A stretch of DNA of 45,822 nt, taken from NCBI GenBank assembly GCA_000585055.1, contig JEMX01000087.1, positions 1 through 45,822 on the forward strand. Reading direction: 5' to 3'. Both the position numbers and the translations under genes were made by a program. Source of the stretch: Candidatus Accumulibacter appositus. GTDB taxonomy: Bacteria > Pseudomonadota > Gammaproteobacteria > Burkholderiales > Rhodocyclaceae. The notes below the pieces were generated by a model. The model was not told where the DNA came from, did no database searches, and saw only the letters and a list, made by a program, of their open reading frames with translations. Below, one piece after another: positions 17,797 to 26,852 of the stretch (position 1 is the first letter of the stretch; each line of letters starts with the position of its first letter).

Positions 17797-18114
17797 AGGG
17801 CACGAATCACGAGCACGCCACGGCTGGGCATGGTCCGTACGCTAGACCATTAGATGCGCGCGCCCATCGCTGCACATTCCCTGACGCCGCGTTGGTCGAC
17901 GCCAGGCAAGAAGCGCCGGCGTACCGCCGGGCGCGCGTGCACAGCCGTCGCACCGGCCACATGGCGCATACTCGGTGGCTAGCGCGGGGTGTGCCAGGCT
18001 CCACCAGTGCCCTAGCAAGCACCTCGAAACCACAGCCGCCACGAATTGTCCACGGTCGAGACACGGGAGATCCGTCCCCCGCGAACGGCCATGGAGTTGC
18101 CAAGAAGATCGGAG
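17797..18114. other. Intergenic stretch without a recognised gene
   Basis: About 318 bases between the RraA-like and ankyrin genes. I see no convincing open frame, RNA gene, promoter or terminator. The frames crossing it on both strands have no recognisable protein and look like GC-rich chance frames. Confidence 0.5.
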
Positions 18115-18639
18115 ATGAGTGTGACCGCTGCCATTGACCTGCTCAAAGCGATCCGGACAGGCCGCGTGCAGGAAGTACGAGCCCTGCTGGACGCCGGAAC
18201 CTCGGTTGAAATTGATGACGGTCGGGGAGATCCCGGCCTGCCGCTCGGTGTCGCGTGCTTCATGGGGCACGTCGATATCGTCCGGGAACTGATCAGCCGC
18301 GGCGCCAAAGTCAATATCGCGGACAACACCCAGCTAACCTCGCCTTTGTCGATGGCTGTTCGTGGCCGCCGTACCGAGGTCGTCAAGGCACTGATCGAAC
18401 TAGGGGCCGAGGTGCCGCCCGGCATGACCACCGGACTGACCGACCAGGAAATGCTGATTGCTCGCTGGCGCGGTCGCCACTACGGGGCGACGAACGACGG
18501 CGGAGCAGGACCGTCAAGCACCGAGCATCCGGTCTTTGAAGAAATTGAAATGATCCGCTGCTACGGAACGGACACCTCTGTTCTCGATGCCGACCTGATC
18601 CGCGCGGCACGCGACATGGACAACCACAAGAAGAAGTAG
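18115..18639 (+). CDS. Small ankyrin-repeat protein
   Basis: From ATG 18115 the product has 174 residues. It holds about three ankyrin units: AIDLLKAIRTGRVQEVRALL, then LGVACFMGHVDIVRELISRG and LSMAVRGRRTEVVKALIELG, each with the helix-turn-helix and 'A(K/E)V' loop of the repeat. The C-terminal 70 residues do not match the repeat. No signal peptide or membrane segment is seen, so it is probably cytosolic. Ankyrin proteins bind other proteins; the partner is unknown. Earlier in-frame starts exist (TTG 18046, ATG 18091) but lack ribosome sites, whereas GGAG lies just before 18115. The neighbours give no functional hint. Confidence 0.78.
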   Translation: MSVTAAIDLLKAIRTGRVQEVRALLDAGTSVEIDDGRGDPGLPLGVACFMGHVDIVRELISRGAKVNIADNTQLTSPLSMAVRGRRTEVVKALIELGAEVPPGMTTGLTDQEMLIARWRGRHYGATNDGGAGPSSTEHPVFEEIEMIRCYGTDTSVLDADLIRAARDMDNHKKK

Positions 18640-18967
18640 CGGCGCGCGCGCTGCGAGATCAGCGCCCGCCACCTGACAGCTCTGGTGGCGCGCTTCGCGC
18701 GCGCACATGCTGTTGGACGAACCACCGGTGTCAACCACCGTGCTCAGGCGCGGCGTTCGCTCGCGGTGTTGCCGCGCCGACGGCAAGCTCGACGATCCCT
18801 CGACCAGCTGCGCTACGAAGCTTGGGAAGATGATTCTTCCGGAACTTGTCTTCACGCCAAAAGCCCCGTTTGGCATAGAAATAAGGCATTTCGCAAATGA
18901 GACTTTCGCCCCACGATGCGGAAGGAGGACGACAAGCGCCCGCTTCGTCCGTGAAAATATATCTTAT
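18640..18967. other. Upstream intergenic region of aceA
   Basis: This stretch between the ankyrin gene and the aceA control region has no convincing gene. It holds a 7-bp inverted repeat (CGCCACC...GGTGGCG, about 18667-18689) and a short GC-rich hairpin (GCGCG-CTTCG-CGCGC, about 18687-18701), neither followed by a T run. An open frame runs through into aceA but begins in sequence with no ribosome site or family similarity. Confidence 0.45.
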
Positions 18968-18981
18968 GTCTTATATAAGAC
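18968..18981. promoter_or_regulatory. Perfect palindromic operator candidate upstream of aceA
   Basis: GTCTTATATAAGAC is a perfect 14-bp palindrome in an otherwise GC-rich region. A further TCTTAT copy lies directly upstream (18962-18967), so the half-site occurs three times in 20 bases. It ends two bases before the -35 of the aceA promoter, a position used by activators as well as repressors. The binding protein is unknown. Confidence 0.65.
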
Positions 18982-18983
18982 TG

Positions 18984-19012
18984 TTGCCCGCATTAGCAAA
19001 GGCCGTTATACT
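18984..19012 (+). promoter_or_regulatory. Sigma-70 promoter of aceA
   Basis: TTGCCC (18984-18989) and TATACT (19007-19012) are separated by exactly 17 bases. Transcription would begin near 19019, giving a leader of about 99 bases with a TTGGAGA ribosome site before the ATG at 19118. Confidence 0.7.
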
Positions 19013-19117
19013 AGACGGCATTGGTTACCCGCTGTCGAGTCTCTGATTCCTCGTTGCTTCGACCCCTCGGGCACCACTCTTGCCGCAACCGCACTTCCTA
19101 ATTTTGGAGAGCCAATC

Positions 19118-20416
19118 ATGAGTACAAAAGAACAGCAGATCGCCGAACTGGAAAAAGACTGGGCCGAGAATCCTCGCTGGAAGGGCATCAAGCGCGGCTA
19201 CTCGGCCGCCGATGTCGTGCGCCTGCGTGGTTCCTTCCCGATCGAATACACAGTCGCCCGTCGCGGCGCCGAAAAGCTCTGGAACCTGGTCAACAATGAG
19301 CCCTTCGTCAACTGTCTCGGTGCGCTCACCGGCGGCCAGGCGATGCAACAGGTAAAAGCCGGCGTCAAGGCGATATACCTGTCGGGCTGGCAGGTAGCCG
19401 CCGACAACAACTCCTACGCGGCGATGTACCCGGACCAGTCACTGTATCCGGTCGATTCGGTACCGAAAGTCGTCGAACGCATCAACAACTCCTTCCGTCG
19501 TGCCGACGAGATCCAGTGCTCAAAAGACGTGGGCCCCGGAGCAAAAGGCTACATCGACTATTTCGCGCCGATCGTCGCCGACGCGGAAGCGGGTTTTGGC
19601 GGCGTGCTGAACGCTTTTGAACTGATGAAGGCGATGATTCGCGCCGGGGCTGCCGGAGTGCACTGGGAAGATCAGCTGGCGTCCGTTAAGAAATGCGGGC
19701 ACATGGGCGGCAAGGTCCTGGTGCCGACCCAGGAAGCGGTCCAAAAGCTGATCGCCGCGCGCTTCGCGGCCGACGTCTGCGGCGTGCCGACCCTGGTCAT
19801 CGCGCGTACCGACGCTGAAGCAGCCGACCTGCTGACTTCCGACTGCGACGAGAACGACAAACCCTTCGTCACCGGCGAGCGCACTTCGGAAGGATTCTAC
19901 AAGACCAACAAAGGTCTCCAGCAGGCGATCTCACGCGCCGTGGCCTACGCCGACTACGCCGATCTGGTGTGGTGCGAAACCGGCACGCCGGATCTCGAAT
20001 TCGCGCGCCAGTTTGCCGAAGCCGTGCATGCCAAGCACCCGGGCAAGATGCTGGCCTACAACTGCTCGCCATCGTTCAACTGGAAGAAGAATCTCGACGA
20101 CGCGACGATCGCCAAGTTCCAAAGAGAACTCGGTGCGATGGGCTATAAGTACCAGTTCATAACCCTTGCCGGCATCCACAATATGTGGTACCACATGTTC
20201 GATCTTGCGCAGGACTACGTCAAACGCGGCATGACGGCCTATGTCGAAAAAGTCCAGGAGCCGGAATTCGCGGCCCGCGATCGGGGCTATAGCTTCGTTT
20301 CGCACCAGCAGGAAGTCGGCACCGGCTACTTCGACGACGTCACCACCGTCATCCAGGGTGGCACCTCGTCGGTTACCGCTCTGACCGGTTCGACCGAAGA
20401 AGAGCAGTTCCACTAA
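19118..20416 (+). CDS. aceA: Isocitrate lyase
   Basis: Isocitrate lyase splits isocitrate into glyoxylate and succinate, the first step of the glyoxylate shunt used on acetate and fatty acids. The 432-residue protein shows the signature [17 protein letters not shown] with the catalytic Cys near residue 193, the metal/substrate stretch [19 protein letters not shown] (about 154-172) and [15 protein letters not shown]. The length matches the bacterial AceA type. I chose ATG 19118 ([15 protein letters not shown]) because TTGGAGA precedes it; the open frame reaches back to 18707 without family match. A palindrome and good promoter lie upstream and an intrinsic terminator downstream, so it is probably transcribed alone. 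Confidence 0.97.
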   Translation: MSTKEQQIAELEKDWAENPRWKGIKRGYSAADVVRLRGSFPIEYTVARRGAEKLWNLVNNEPFVNCLGALTGGQAMQQVKAGVKAIYLSGWQVAADNNSYAAMYPDQSLYPVDSVPKVVERINNSFRRADEIQCSKDVGPGAKGYIDYFAPIVADAEAGFGGVLNAFELMKAMIRAGAAGVHWEDQLASVKKCGHMGGKVLVPTQEAVQKLIAARFAADVCGVPTLVIARTDAEAADLLTSDCDENDKPFVTGERTSEGFYKTNKGLQQAISRAVAYADYADLVWCETGTPDLEFARQFAEAVHAKHPGKMLAYNCSPSFNWKKNLDDATIAKFQRELGAMGYKYQFITLAGIHNMWYHMFDLAQDYVKRGMTAYVEKVQEPEFAARDRGYSFVSHQQEVGTGYFDDVTTVIQGGTSSVTALTGSTEEEQFH

Positions 20417-20437
20417 ACGAGCATTCAGTCGCCGAAA

Positions 20438-20463
20438 AGCCGCGCCTTGGCGCGGCTTTTTTT
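20438..20463 (+). terminator. Intrinsic terminator of aceA
   Basis: AGCCGCGCC-TT-GGCGCGGCT forms a nine-pair GC-rich stem followed by seven T residues (the last stem T included). It begins 22 bases after the aceA stop. This is a textbook rho-independent terminator. Confidence 0.93.
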
Positions 20464-20603
20464 GTGCTTTGCCCGGCCCACTTAACCGGGTGTCTGCGGC
20501 TGCCCAAGCAAATGGCGCACCGCTTCTCGCGATGGAGTGGACGATCAATCTCCCTGTTGGGCGCTATTCTTGACCATCCGCCACCCGCCGTGAGGACAGG
20601 CAA

Positions 20604-22298
20604 ATGCGTCATAGCTACCCGCTGCACCTACACATCTCGACACTCTTTCTGGGATTGATCCTGGTCATCTGCGGCGTACTCACGGCAATCGCTTACAAAC
20701 TCAGCAGCGAATTGCTCGCCGAAAGGCTATCGGCATCGGAAGCACATGCCGGCATTCTTTATCTGGCCGACTGAACGCAGTTGCAAGCAGCCGCTGCCCT
20801 GACCACGGCCGGGCGCGAGCTCGGCGACGCACTGCCGACCATCGACGCTTCCTCGGCCGGCGCACTACTCGGTGCGGCGCTCGCCAATGGCGTCGCGCGT
20901 GCCGGCTGCGACGCTGGCCTGGCCAACGCCAGCAACGCCATTGCCGTTCCCTTGCTCAACCGCAAGGCTGAACCGGTCGGCGCCATGCTCCTGCTTTGCG
21001 ACGCGGCGAGCAATAGCGCGCGCCTGAGCTTCGTAAAGGCTTTTGCCTGCTCGGCAGCTGTATCCCTTGACGGCAAGGCGCGGATCACGGCGCAGAAATA
21101 TCTCTTCGAGGCATTCATTCAGTTAATCGCTGCAGCGATTGACGCCAAGAGCCCGTATACGGGTGGTCACTGCGCACGCGTCCCGGAACTCACCAAGATG
21201 CTGGCCCGCCCCGCCTGCGAAGACGTGGGCGATGCCTACGGGAAGTTTCGGCTCAGCGACGACGACTGGCAAGCCCTGCATATCGCCGACTGGCGGCACG
21301 ACGGCGGCAAAGTGACCACACCCGAATACGTGGTAGACAAGGCGAGCAAGCTGGAAACCATTTACGACCGCATTCACGAGATGCGTATGCGCTTTGAGGT
21401 GCTCAAGCGCGATGCCGAAATAGCTGCCTGCAAGCCGAAGCCAGAGGCGAGGACGGCGCTCTGCGGCGTCGCCAACTGGCTGCCGCACTGCGACAGATCG
21501 ACGACGACTTTGCCTTCGTCGCCAGCTGTAATCAGGGCGGCGAGCTCATGGCCAAGGAAAAGATCGCGCGCCTGCAACGCCTCGCCGCGCGCACCTGGAC
21601 ACGTACGCTGGATGATCGAATTGGCATTTCCTACGAAGAACAACAGCGCAAGGCCCAAGCTCCCGCCGCCGTTCTACCGGTCGCCGAAGCCCTGCTCGCC
21701 GACAAACCGGAGCACCTTTTCCCTCGGCGACCGCAGGACCGATCGTCGGCCGATAACCCCTTGGGAGTTCGCATGGCCGACCGCGCTCTGCTCTACAACC
21801 TCGGTGAGGTCTACAAACCTCGCCGTCGAGCGCGGAACGCTCTCCGAAGAAGAACGTTACAAGATCAGCGAACATATGGTCCAGACCCTGGTGATGCTCG
21901 CGCAACTGCCATTTCCAACGCACCTCAGCCAGGTCCCCGAGATTGCCGGCGGGCACCACGAGAAAATGGATGGAAGCGGCTATCCTCGCCGGCTGACAGG
22001 CGCCCAGGTGAGTCCGCTGGCACAAATGATGGCGATCGCCGATATCTTCGAAGCACTGACGGCGATCGACCGTCCGTACAAGAAGGGCAACACCTTCTCC
22101 GAAGCGCCGACGATCATGTCGCGCATGCAAGCCGAGCACCATATAGACGCCGAGCCATTTGCCATCTTCTTGCGCTCCGGGGTCTTTCTGGACTACGCCC
22201 AACGCTACATGCAGGCGCAACAGCTTGACGAGGTCGACATCGACAGCCTCCTTGGCAGCCCCGGAAACCAGCAATTGTCCTGCAAGCACAAGGCCTGA
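20604..22298 (+). pseudogene. Decayed HD-GYP cyclic-di-GMP phosphodiesterase gene
   Basis: The frame starting ATG 20604 encodes an N-terminal membrane segment (HISTLFLGLILVICGVLTAI) but meets an in-frame TGA at 20772-20774. The same frame then resumes with a GAF-like piece (NAIAVPLLNRKAEPVGAMLL) and the HD half (DAKSPYTGGHCARVPELTKM, HDGGK at 21297-21311). Around 21415-21450 the coding frame shifts to another (DDDFAFVASCNQGGELMAKE, then ARTWTRTLDDRIGISYEEQQ). At 21815-21817 one extra A (CTACAAACCTC for the expected CTACAACCTC) returns it to the first frame, giving the GYP motif GGHHEKMDGSGYP (21948-21986). Intact relatives carry a long periplasmic sensor after the first membrane segment. Here only about 30 codons separate that segment from the GAF-like part, so a deletion is also likely. 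With one stop, two frameshifts and a missing sensor it should be non-functional, unless some are sequence errors. Confidence 0.85.
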
Positions 22299-22629
22299 TC
22301 CGCGCCCGAGCAAGCCGGTGCCTTGGCCAGACGGCTTCAGGCAGCCGGCTTCGACCGGCCACGACTGTCAGCTTTCTTTACAGCGACAGCCAAGCTCTTG
22401 GCAGCAACTGCATAAACCATATCGTAAGGCACTGATTCTATAAGTCCGGCTTATTCTTAGGCATAGTCTTTGCTTATGTCTGCTTGCAAGGCACAAGTAA
22501 AGGCACGCTTTAGCAGGCTTTCTAACGCCGTCTGACCGAGCACCGTCGAATCCCCGGGTGGCGGCCACGACATTTTCGAAAGAACTGATCCCACCAGCAG
22601 CATTCGCGCTGCTTATTTAGATAGAGCCC
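22299..22629. other. Intergenic stretch upstream of the zinc-finger gene
   Basis: About 330 bases with lower GC in the middle. A weak promoter-like pair TTGGCA (22398-22403) and TATCGT (22420-22425), 16 bases apart, could serve the downstream gene. I see no RNA gene, terminator or further coding sequence. Confidence 0.35.
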
Positions 22630-23040
22630 ATGAACACTCCCACTTCCTCCCAGCCCGGCGAATCCGCGAAGCGCCTCCAGCCGCCCCTGCCGCTATTTTC
22701 GAGCTACCTGAACGAGGATCGCGAGCACGCCGCGTCGACCGACACGACGACGGCCGCGACCTCCTACCACCCTCCGGTGCAGCCAGCCGCCCCGCTGCTC
22801 ACCCCCAGTCCCGCAAACCTCAACCCTGATCCGGTAACCCCCATGGCCACGAAAGTCTGTGTCAAGTGCAAGCAGGAAAAATCGCTGCTCGAGTTTCACA
22901 AGAACTCGCGCAGTGCCGATGGCCTGCATTCTTATTGCAAGGAGTGCAACCGCGCGCAGGCGCTGGCACACATCAAAGCCGAAAAAGCACGCAAGGCTTT
23001 GCTGAGAGCCGCCAAAAAGGCAGCTTCCAACACGCAATGA
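22630..23040 (+). CDS. Small zinc-finger protein with Pro/Thr-rich N-terminus
   Basis: A 136-residue protein. The first 70 residues are Pro-, Thr- and Ser-rich low complexity. From residue 72 a zinc-ribbon follows: ATKVCVKCKQEKSLLEFHKN, then DGLHSYCKECNRAQA. The CxxC and CxxC pairs, about 20 residues apart, would bind one zinc. The tail is a basic Ala/Lys helix (KARKALLRAAKKAA). This zinc ribbon is seen at the front of phage-type HNH nucleases and in many stand-alone betaproteobacterial proteins; no HNH motif is present here. A second ATG at 22843 would start exactly at the ribbon. Neither start has a strong ribosome site. Nucleic-acid binding is inferred from the fold and basic tail. Confidence 0.68.
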   Translation: MNTPTSSQPGESAKRLQPPLPLFSSYLNEDREHAASTDTTTAATSYHPPVQPAAPLLTPSPANLNPDPVTPMATKVCVKCKQEKSLLEFHKNSRSADGLHSYCKECNRAQALAHIKAEKARKALLRAAKKAASNTQ

Positions 23041-23185
23041 GCGACCGCTGGCACGGGCCGGGCTTGCCGCCAGGCACGCCGGCGGCGCCCGCAGATTCTT
23101 GCCCAGGCACCGTAGCACTTGGCCTGCGCGCCGCCGCGACGCGGGGGCTACTGTCGCGCGCCTCCCCACAGCACCCAGCGCCGCT

Positions 23186-24091
23186 TCAACTGGCAAGCCC
23201 CCAGTACTGCGGATCGCCGAAAGTCGTCTTCAGGCGATCAATGAACAAGCGCACACGCAGCGGCAGATGTCGGCGTTGCGGAAATACCGCATAGATGCCC
23301 ACCGGGGGCGCAGCGTAGTCGTCAAGCAGGGAAAGCAGCCGTCCACAACGCAGGTCGTCGCCCACTTCCCACACCGATCGCCAAGCCAGGCCCTTGCCGG
23401 CCAGCGCCCACTCGTGCAGGACTGCGCCATCGTTACACTCGAATGCCCCCGACACCTTGCGCTGCACGACTTCACCCGTCGGAGTCTCGCGTAAGGACCA
23501 GCCACGCTGCTGGTCGAGCGACAAACAGTTATGCGCCAGCAGATCGCGCGGAACCCGTGGCTGCCCATGCCTGGCCAGATAGGCGGGACTGGCCACCACC
23601 ACCCGCCGCATTTCACCGAGCTTGCTGCTGGCGAGACTCGAATCGGCCATTTCCCCGATGCGCACAGCACAGTCAACGCCCTCGTTCAGCAGGTCCACGA
23701 CACGATCGCTGAGGTCGAGCCGGACGCTGATCTCGGGGTTTTCGACCATGAACGCGGCCACCTGTGGCGCCACGTGCCGCCGCCCGAAACCCGCCGGCGC
23801 TGAAACCTTTAGATGGCCACTGGCTCGTATGCCCCCAAGCGAGACCGCCGCCTCGGCGTTCGCCAACTCATTGAGGATTCGCTGGCAATCTTCGAGGAAG
23901 GCCTGCCCCTCGAAGCTCAAGGAAAGCTTGCGCGTCGTGCGCAGCAACAACTTGACGCCAAGGCGCGCCTCGAGGGCGTCGAGACGCCGCCCGATCACGG
24001 CGGGGGTAACAGCTTCCAGCCTGGCGGCTGCCGACAAACTGCCGCGGGTCGCCGAATCGACGAAGGCACGAATTTGCTTGAGATGATCCAT
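23186..24091 (-). CDS. LysR family transcriptional regulator
   Basis: A 301-residue regulator. The N-terminal winged helix-turn-helix (about residues 1-60) reads MDHLKQIRAFVDSATRGSLS, then AAARLEAVTPAVIGRRLDAL. The C-terminal type-2 periplasmic-binding-like domain (about 90-295) would bind a small-molecule effector. I start at ATG 24089-24091; the open frame to 24124 adds eleven hydrophobic residues unlike the family. It is divergent from aceB, with 116 bases between the two start codons. LysR proteins often control the divergent neighbour, so it may regulate malate synthase; this is inference. I could not find a clear T-N11-A operator by eye. Confidence 0.9.
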   Translation of the reverse strand: MDHLKQIRAFVDSATRGSLSAAARLEAVTPAVIGRRLDALEARLGVKLLLRTTRKLSLSFEGQAFLEDCQRILNELANAEAAVSLGGIRASGHLKVSAPAGFGRRHVAPQVAAFMVENPEISVRLDLSDRVVDLLNEGVDCAVRIGEMADSSLASSKLGEMRRVVVASPAYLARHGQPRVPRDLLAHNCLSLDQQRGWSLRETPTGEVVQRKVSGAFECNDGAVLHEWALAGKGLAWRSVWEVGDDLRCGRLLSLLDDYAAPPVGIYAVFPQRRHLPLRVRLFIDRLKTTFGDPQYWGLAS

Positions 24092-24207
24092 GAGCCTGAT
24101 TACATACCAGAGGTAAAAGATCATTTGATTCTAATCTCTCTTCTCTTTGAATGCCGCGTCTAATACAATCGCTGCACTGCATCATAAACCTCGACAGGAG
24201 CCACCAC

Positions 24208-25806
24208 ATGAGCCTCAATCTGCCCGCCGGAATGGAAATACACGCCCCCATCAAGCCCGCTTATGAAACAATTCTGACGGCTGACGCGCTGGCTCTGGTC
24301 GCTAAACTGCACCGTGCCTACGAAGGTGTTCGCCAGGAGTTACTACAGGCGCGTATCGACCGTCAGGCGGCTATCGACGCTGGCGAAATGCCGGACTTCC
24401 TACCAGAAACCCGAAATATCCGCGAGGGCGACTGGAGCGTTTCCCCCCTGCCCAAGGCCCTCGAACGCCGCCGCAGCGAAATTACCGGTCCGGTCGAAGC
24501 GAAAATGGTGATTAATGCCTTCAACTCCGGTGCCGACTCCTACATGGCCGACTTCGAGGACTCGAACAGCCCCAAGTGGGACAACCAGATGCAAGGCCAG
24601 GTCAATCTCTACAAGGCCATTCGCCGCGAGCTGTCGTTCGTCAATGAAGCGGGCAAGGAGTACCGGCTCAACGAGAAGATCGCCACGCTGCAGATTCGTC
24701 CGCGCGGCTGGCATCTCGACGAGAAACACGTGACTGTCGATGGCCGGCGGGTTTCCGGCGGCATCTTCGATTTCGCGCTGGTCTTCTTCCACAACGCCAA
24801 GGAACAGCTCGCGCGCGGCGCCGGCCCCTTCTACTATCTGCCGAAAATGGAGTCGCACCTCGAAGCGCGCCTGTGGAACGATATCTTCGTCATGGCCCAG
24901 GAGCATATCGGCCTGCCGCGTGGCACAATCAAGGCGACGGTGCTGGTGGAGACCGTTCTGGCGACCTTCGAGATGGAAGAAATTCTCTACGAACTGCGAG
25001 AGCACTCCGCGGGCCTCAACGCCGGCCGCTGGGACTACATTTTTTCCTGCATAAAGAAGTTCAAGAAGAACCCGGACTTCTGCCTCGCCAACCGCGCCGC
25101 GATCACCATGGAAGTACCGTTCATGCGCAGCTATGCGCTGCAGCTGGTCAAGGTCTGTCACTCGCGCGGCGCACCGGCGATGGGTGGCATGAGCGCACTG
25201 ATCCCGATCAAGAACGATCCCGAGGCCAACGAAAAAGCACTCGCCGGCATCCGCCACGACAAGGCGCGCGACGCCAAGGACGGCTTCGACGGCGGCTGGG
25301 TCGCACACCCGGGTCTGGTCTCGATCGCTGCCGAGGAGTTTCAGAAAGTGCTCGCTGATCGCCCCAACCAGTGGGACAAACAGCGCCACGAAGTATTCAC
25401 CGCCGCCGACTTCCTCGACTTCCAGCCCTCGCAACCGATCACCGAAGCGGGCGTGCGCAACAACATCAATGTCGGCATTCACTACCTCGGCAGCTGGCTC
25501 GCGGGCAACGGCTGCGTGCCGATCCACAACCTGATGGAAGACGCGGCAACTGCCGAGATCTCACGCTCGCAGGTCTGGCAGTGGGTGGTTTCCCCGAAAG
25601 GCGTTCTCGATGATGGCCGCAAGGTCACCGCCGCGATGGTGCGCGGCATGATCGCCGAGGAACTGGCGAAAGTGAAGGCAGCGGTCAGCGAACAGGGCGA
25701 AAACACGGCCACCTACGATCAGGCAGCAGTGATCTTCGACAAGATGTCGCTAAGCACCGAGTTCCCCGAGTTCCTGACGCTACCGCTGTACGAAGCAATG
25801 GACTGA
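24208..25806 (+). CDS. aceB: Malate synthase A
   Basis: Malate synthase condenses glyoxylate with acetyl-CoA to malate, the second step of the glyoxylate shunt. The 532-residue length is that of the AceB (type A) enzyme, not the longer GlcB. Typical stretches are MVINAFNSGADSYMADFEDS, KATVLVETVLATFEMEEILY and HSAGLNAGRWDYIFSCIKKF, containing the catalytic acid and metal ligands of the TIM-barrel. ATG 24208 is chosen because ACAGGAG lies eight bases upstream; the frame is open back to 24151. It shares the window with aceA, 3.8 kb away, and is divergent from a LysR regulator. A terminator follows at 25830. Confidence 0.97.
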   Translation: MSLNLPAGMEIHAPIKPAYETILTADALALVAKLHRAYEGVRQELLQARIDRQAAIDAGEMPDFLPETRNIREGDWSVSPLPKALERRRSEITGPVEAKMVINAFNSGADSYMADFEDSNSPKWDNQMQGQVNLYKAIRRELSFVNEAGKEYRLNEKIATLQIRPRGWHLDEKHVTVDGRRVSGGIFDFALVFFHNAKEQLARGAGPFYYLPKMESHLEARLWNDIFVMAQEHIGLPRGTIKATVLVETVLATFEMEEILYELREHSAGLNAGRWDYIFSCIKKFKKNPDFCLANRAAITMEVPFMRSYALQLVKVCHSRGAPAMGGMSALIPIKNDPEANEKALAGIRHDKARDAKDGFDGGWVAHPGLVSIAAEEFQKVLADRPNQWDKQRHEVFTAADFLDFQPSQPITEAGVRNNINVGIHYLGSWLAGNGCVPIHNLMEDAATAEISRSQVWQWVVSPKGVLDDGRKVTAAMVRGMIAEELAKVKAAVSEQGENTATYDQAAVIFDKMSLSTEFPEFLTLPLYEAMD

Positions 25807-25829
25807 GAGCGGAAAGAGCAGGTCCAGGG

Positions 25830-25858
25830 AACGGCGCCGTGCTTCACGGCGCCGTTTT
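25830..25858 (+). terminator. Intrinsic terminator of aceB
   Basis: AACGGCGCCGTG-CTT-CACGGCGCCGTT is a perfect twelve-pair stem with a three-base loop, ending in four T residues. It starts 24 bases after the aceB stop codon. Confidence 0.88.
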
Positions 25859-26108
25859 GCGTCGTTCACTTGCCATCTTCCTGTAGCGGCCCTGGGCCAG
25901 CGCAGAGCGGCGACGCGAACGAACTCCCGAACGTCACCTCTCGAACCCGCGAGGGCAGGAGAGTCAATGCGCCCAGTCAGGTGTGAGACAATCAGCACGC
26001 TATGGACTCCCAAGCCCGCAGCCTTCTCGTGGCTGCAGCCTTATCTGAGCATTGCCGCGTGCCGCTGAACGCGAGACGCAAAAAACTGCAACAAGGATAG
26101 ACAAGCCA
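25859..26108. other. Intergenic stretch upstream of terC
   Basis: About 250 bases. The only structure I see is a small stem (GCAGCC...GGCTGC, about 26019-26037). I looked for a manganese (yybP-ykoY) riboswitch because TerC-family genes often carry one, but did not recognise its conserved core. AAGGA lies 11 bases before the terC ATG. Confidence 0.4.
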
Positions 26109-26852
26109 ATGCCCGACCTCGCCTCGCCGACTTTCTGGATCGCCGTCCTCCAGATCATCGCCATCGACATCCTGCTTGGCGGCGACAACGCCGTGGTCAT
26201 TGCGCTGGCGTGCCGCAAGCTACCCGACGAACAGCGGAAGAAGGGAATCTTCTGGGGTGTCGTCGGAGCGATAGGGCTGCGCATTGCCCTGATCTATTTC
26301 GCCTTGCAACTTCTCGCCGTTCCTTACCTCAAGATCGTCGGTGGATTGCTGCTGTTCTGGATCGGCATCAAACTGGTGATCCCCGAAGACGAGGAGGCCC
26401 ATGGCGACGTCGCCACCAGCGCGACCTTGGCCGGCGCCATCAAGACGATCATCGTCGCCGACGCCGTCATGAGCATCGACAACGTCATCGCCGTCGCCGC
26501 GGCCTCGCATGGATCGATCGTTCTCGTGGTTTTCGGTATTGCCGTATCGATCCCGATCGTTGTCTGGGGCAGCAAGCTGGTGCTGCTGCTGATGGATCGC
26601 TACCCGGTGGTAATCACCGCCGGTGGCGGACTGCTGGGCTGGATCGGCGGCGGCATGCTGCTCACCGACCCGACCGTCCCGGCAAGCTGGCGTGAGATCC
26701 TTCCCTACAGCACTTACCTGGTTTCGGCGGTCGGTGCCTTGGTGGTGGTCGCGGTCGGAACGCTACTCGCCGGACGACATCATGAACAACATCCGAGCAG
26801 CGAGCTTGCCGCGCCGAGCGGTGAAGAACTTATGGAAGGAAAACCGAAGTGA
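26109..26852 (+). CDS. TerC family integral membrane protein (YjbE-like)
   Basis: A 247-residue inner-membrane protein with about seven hydrophobic segments. The conserved TerC acidic motifs lie in the membrane: LLGGDNAVVIALACRKLP (about residues 20-37) and VADAVMSIDNVIAVAA (about 117-132). TerC-family proteins are linked to manganese/calcium efflux and metal loading of exported enzymes, and the original members to tellurite resistance. The length and motifs fit the short YjbE subfamily. ATG 26109 begins MPDLASPTFWIAVLQIIAID; the frame is open upstream without match. It overlaps the universal stress gene by four bases. Confidence 0.92.
   Translation: MPDLASPTFWIAVLQIIAIDILLGGDNAVVIALACRKLPDEQRKKGIFWGVVGAIGLRIALIYFALQLLAVPYLKIVGGLLLFWIGIKLVIPEDEEAHGDVATSATLAGAIKTIIVADAVMSIDNVIAVAAASHGSIVLVVFGIAVSIPIVVWGSKLVLLLMDRYPVVITAGGGLLGWIGGGMLLTDPTVPASWREILPYSTYLVSAVGALVVVAVGTLLAGRHHEQHPSSELAAPSGEELMEGKPK

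Noticed and set aside
18707..19117. 137-residue extension of aceA
   Set aside because: It would cross the aceA promoter and palindrome, has no family match, and the ATG at 19118 has a strong ribosome site.
22473..22481. Second copy of CTTATGTCT, shared with the aceA operator region
   Set aside because: A nine-base match without the palindrome is expected by chance at this scale.
25859..26108. Manganese (yybP-ykoY) riboswitch upstream of terC
   Set aside because: Considered because TerC genes often have one, but its conserved core was not recognisable by eye. A covariance-model scan would settle it.
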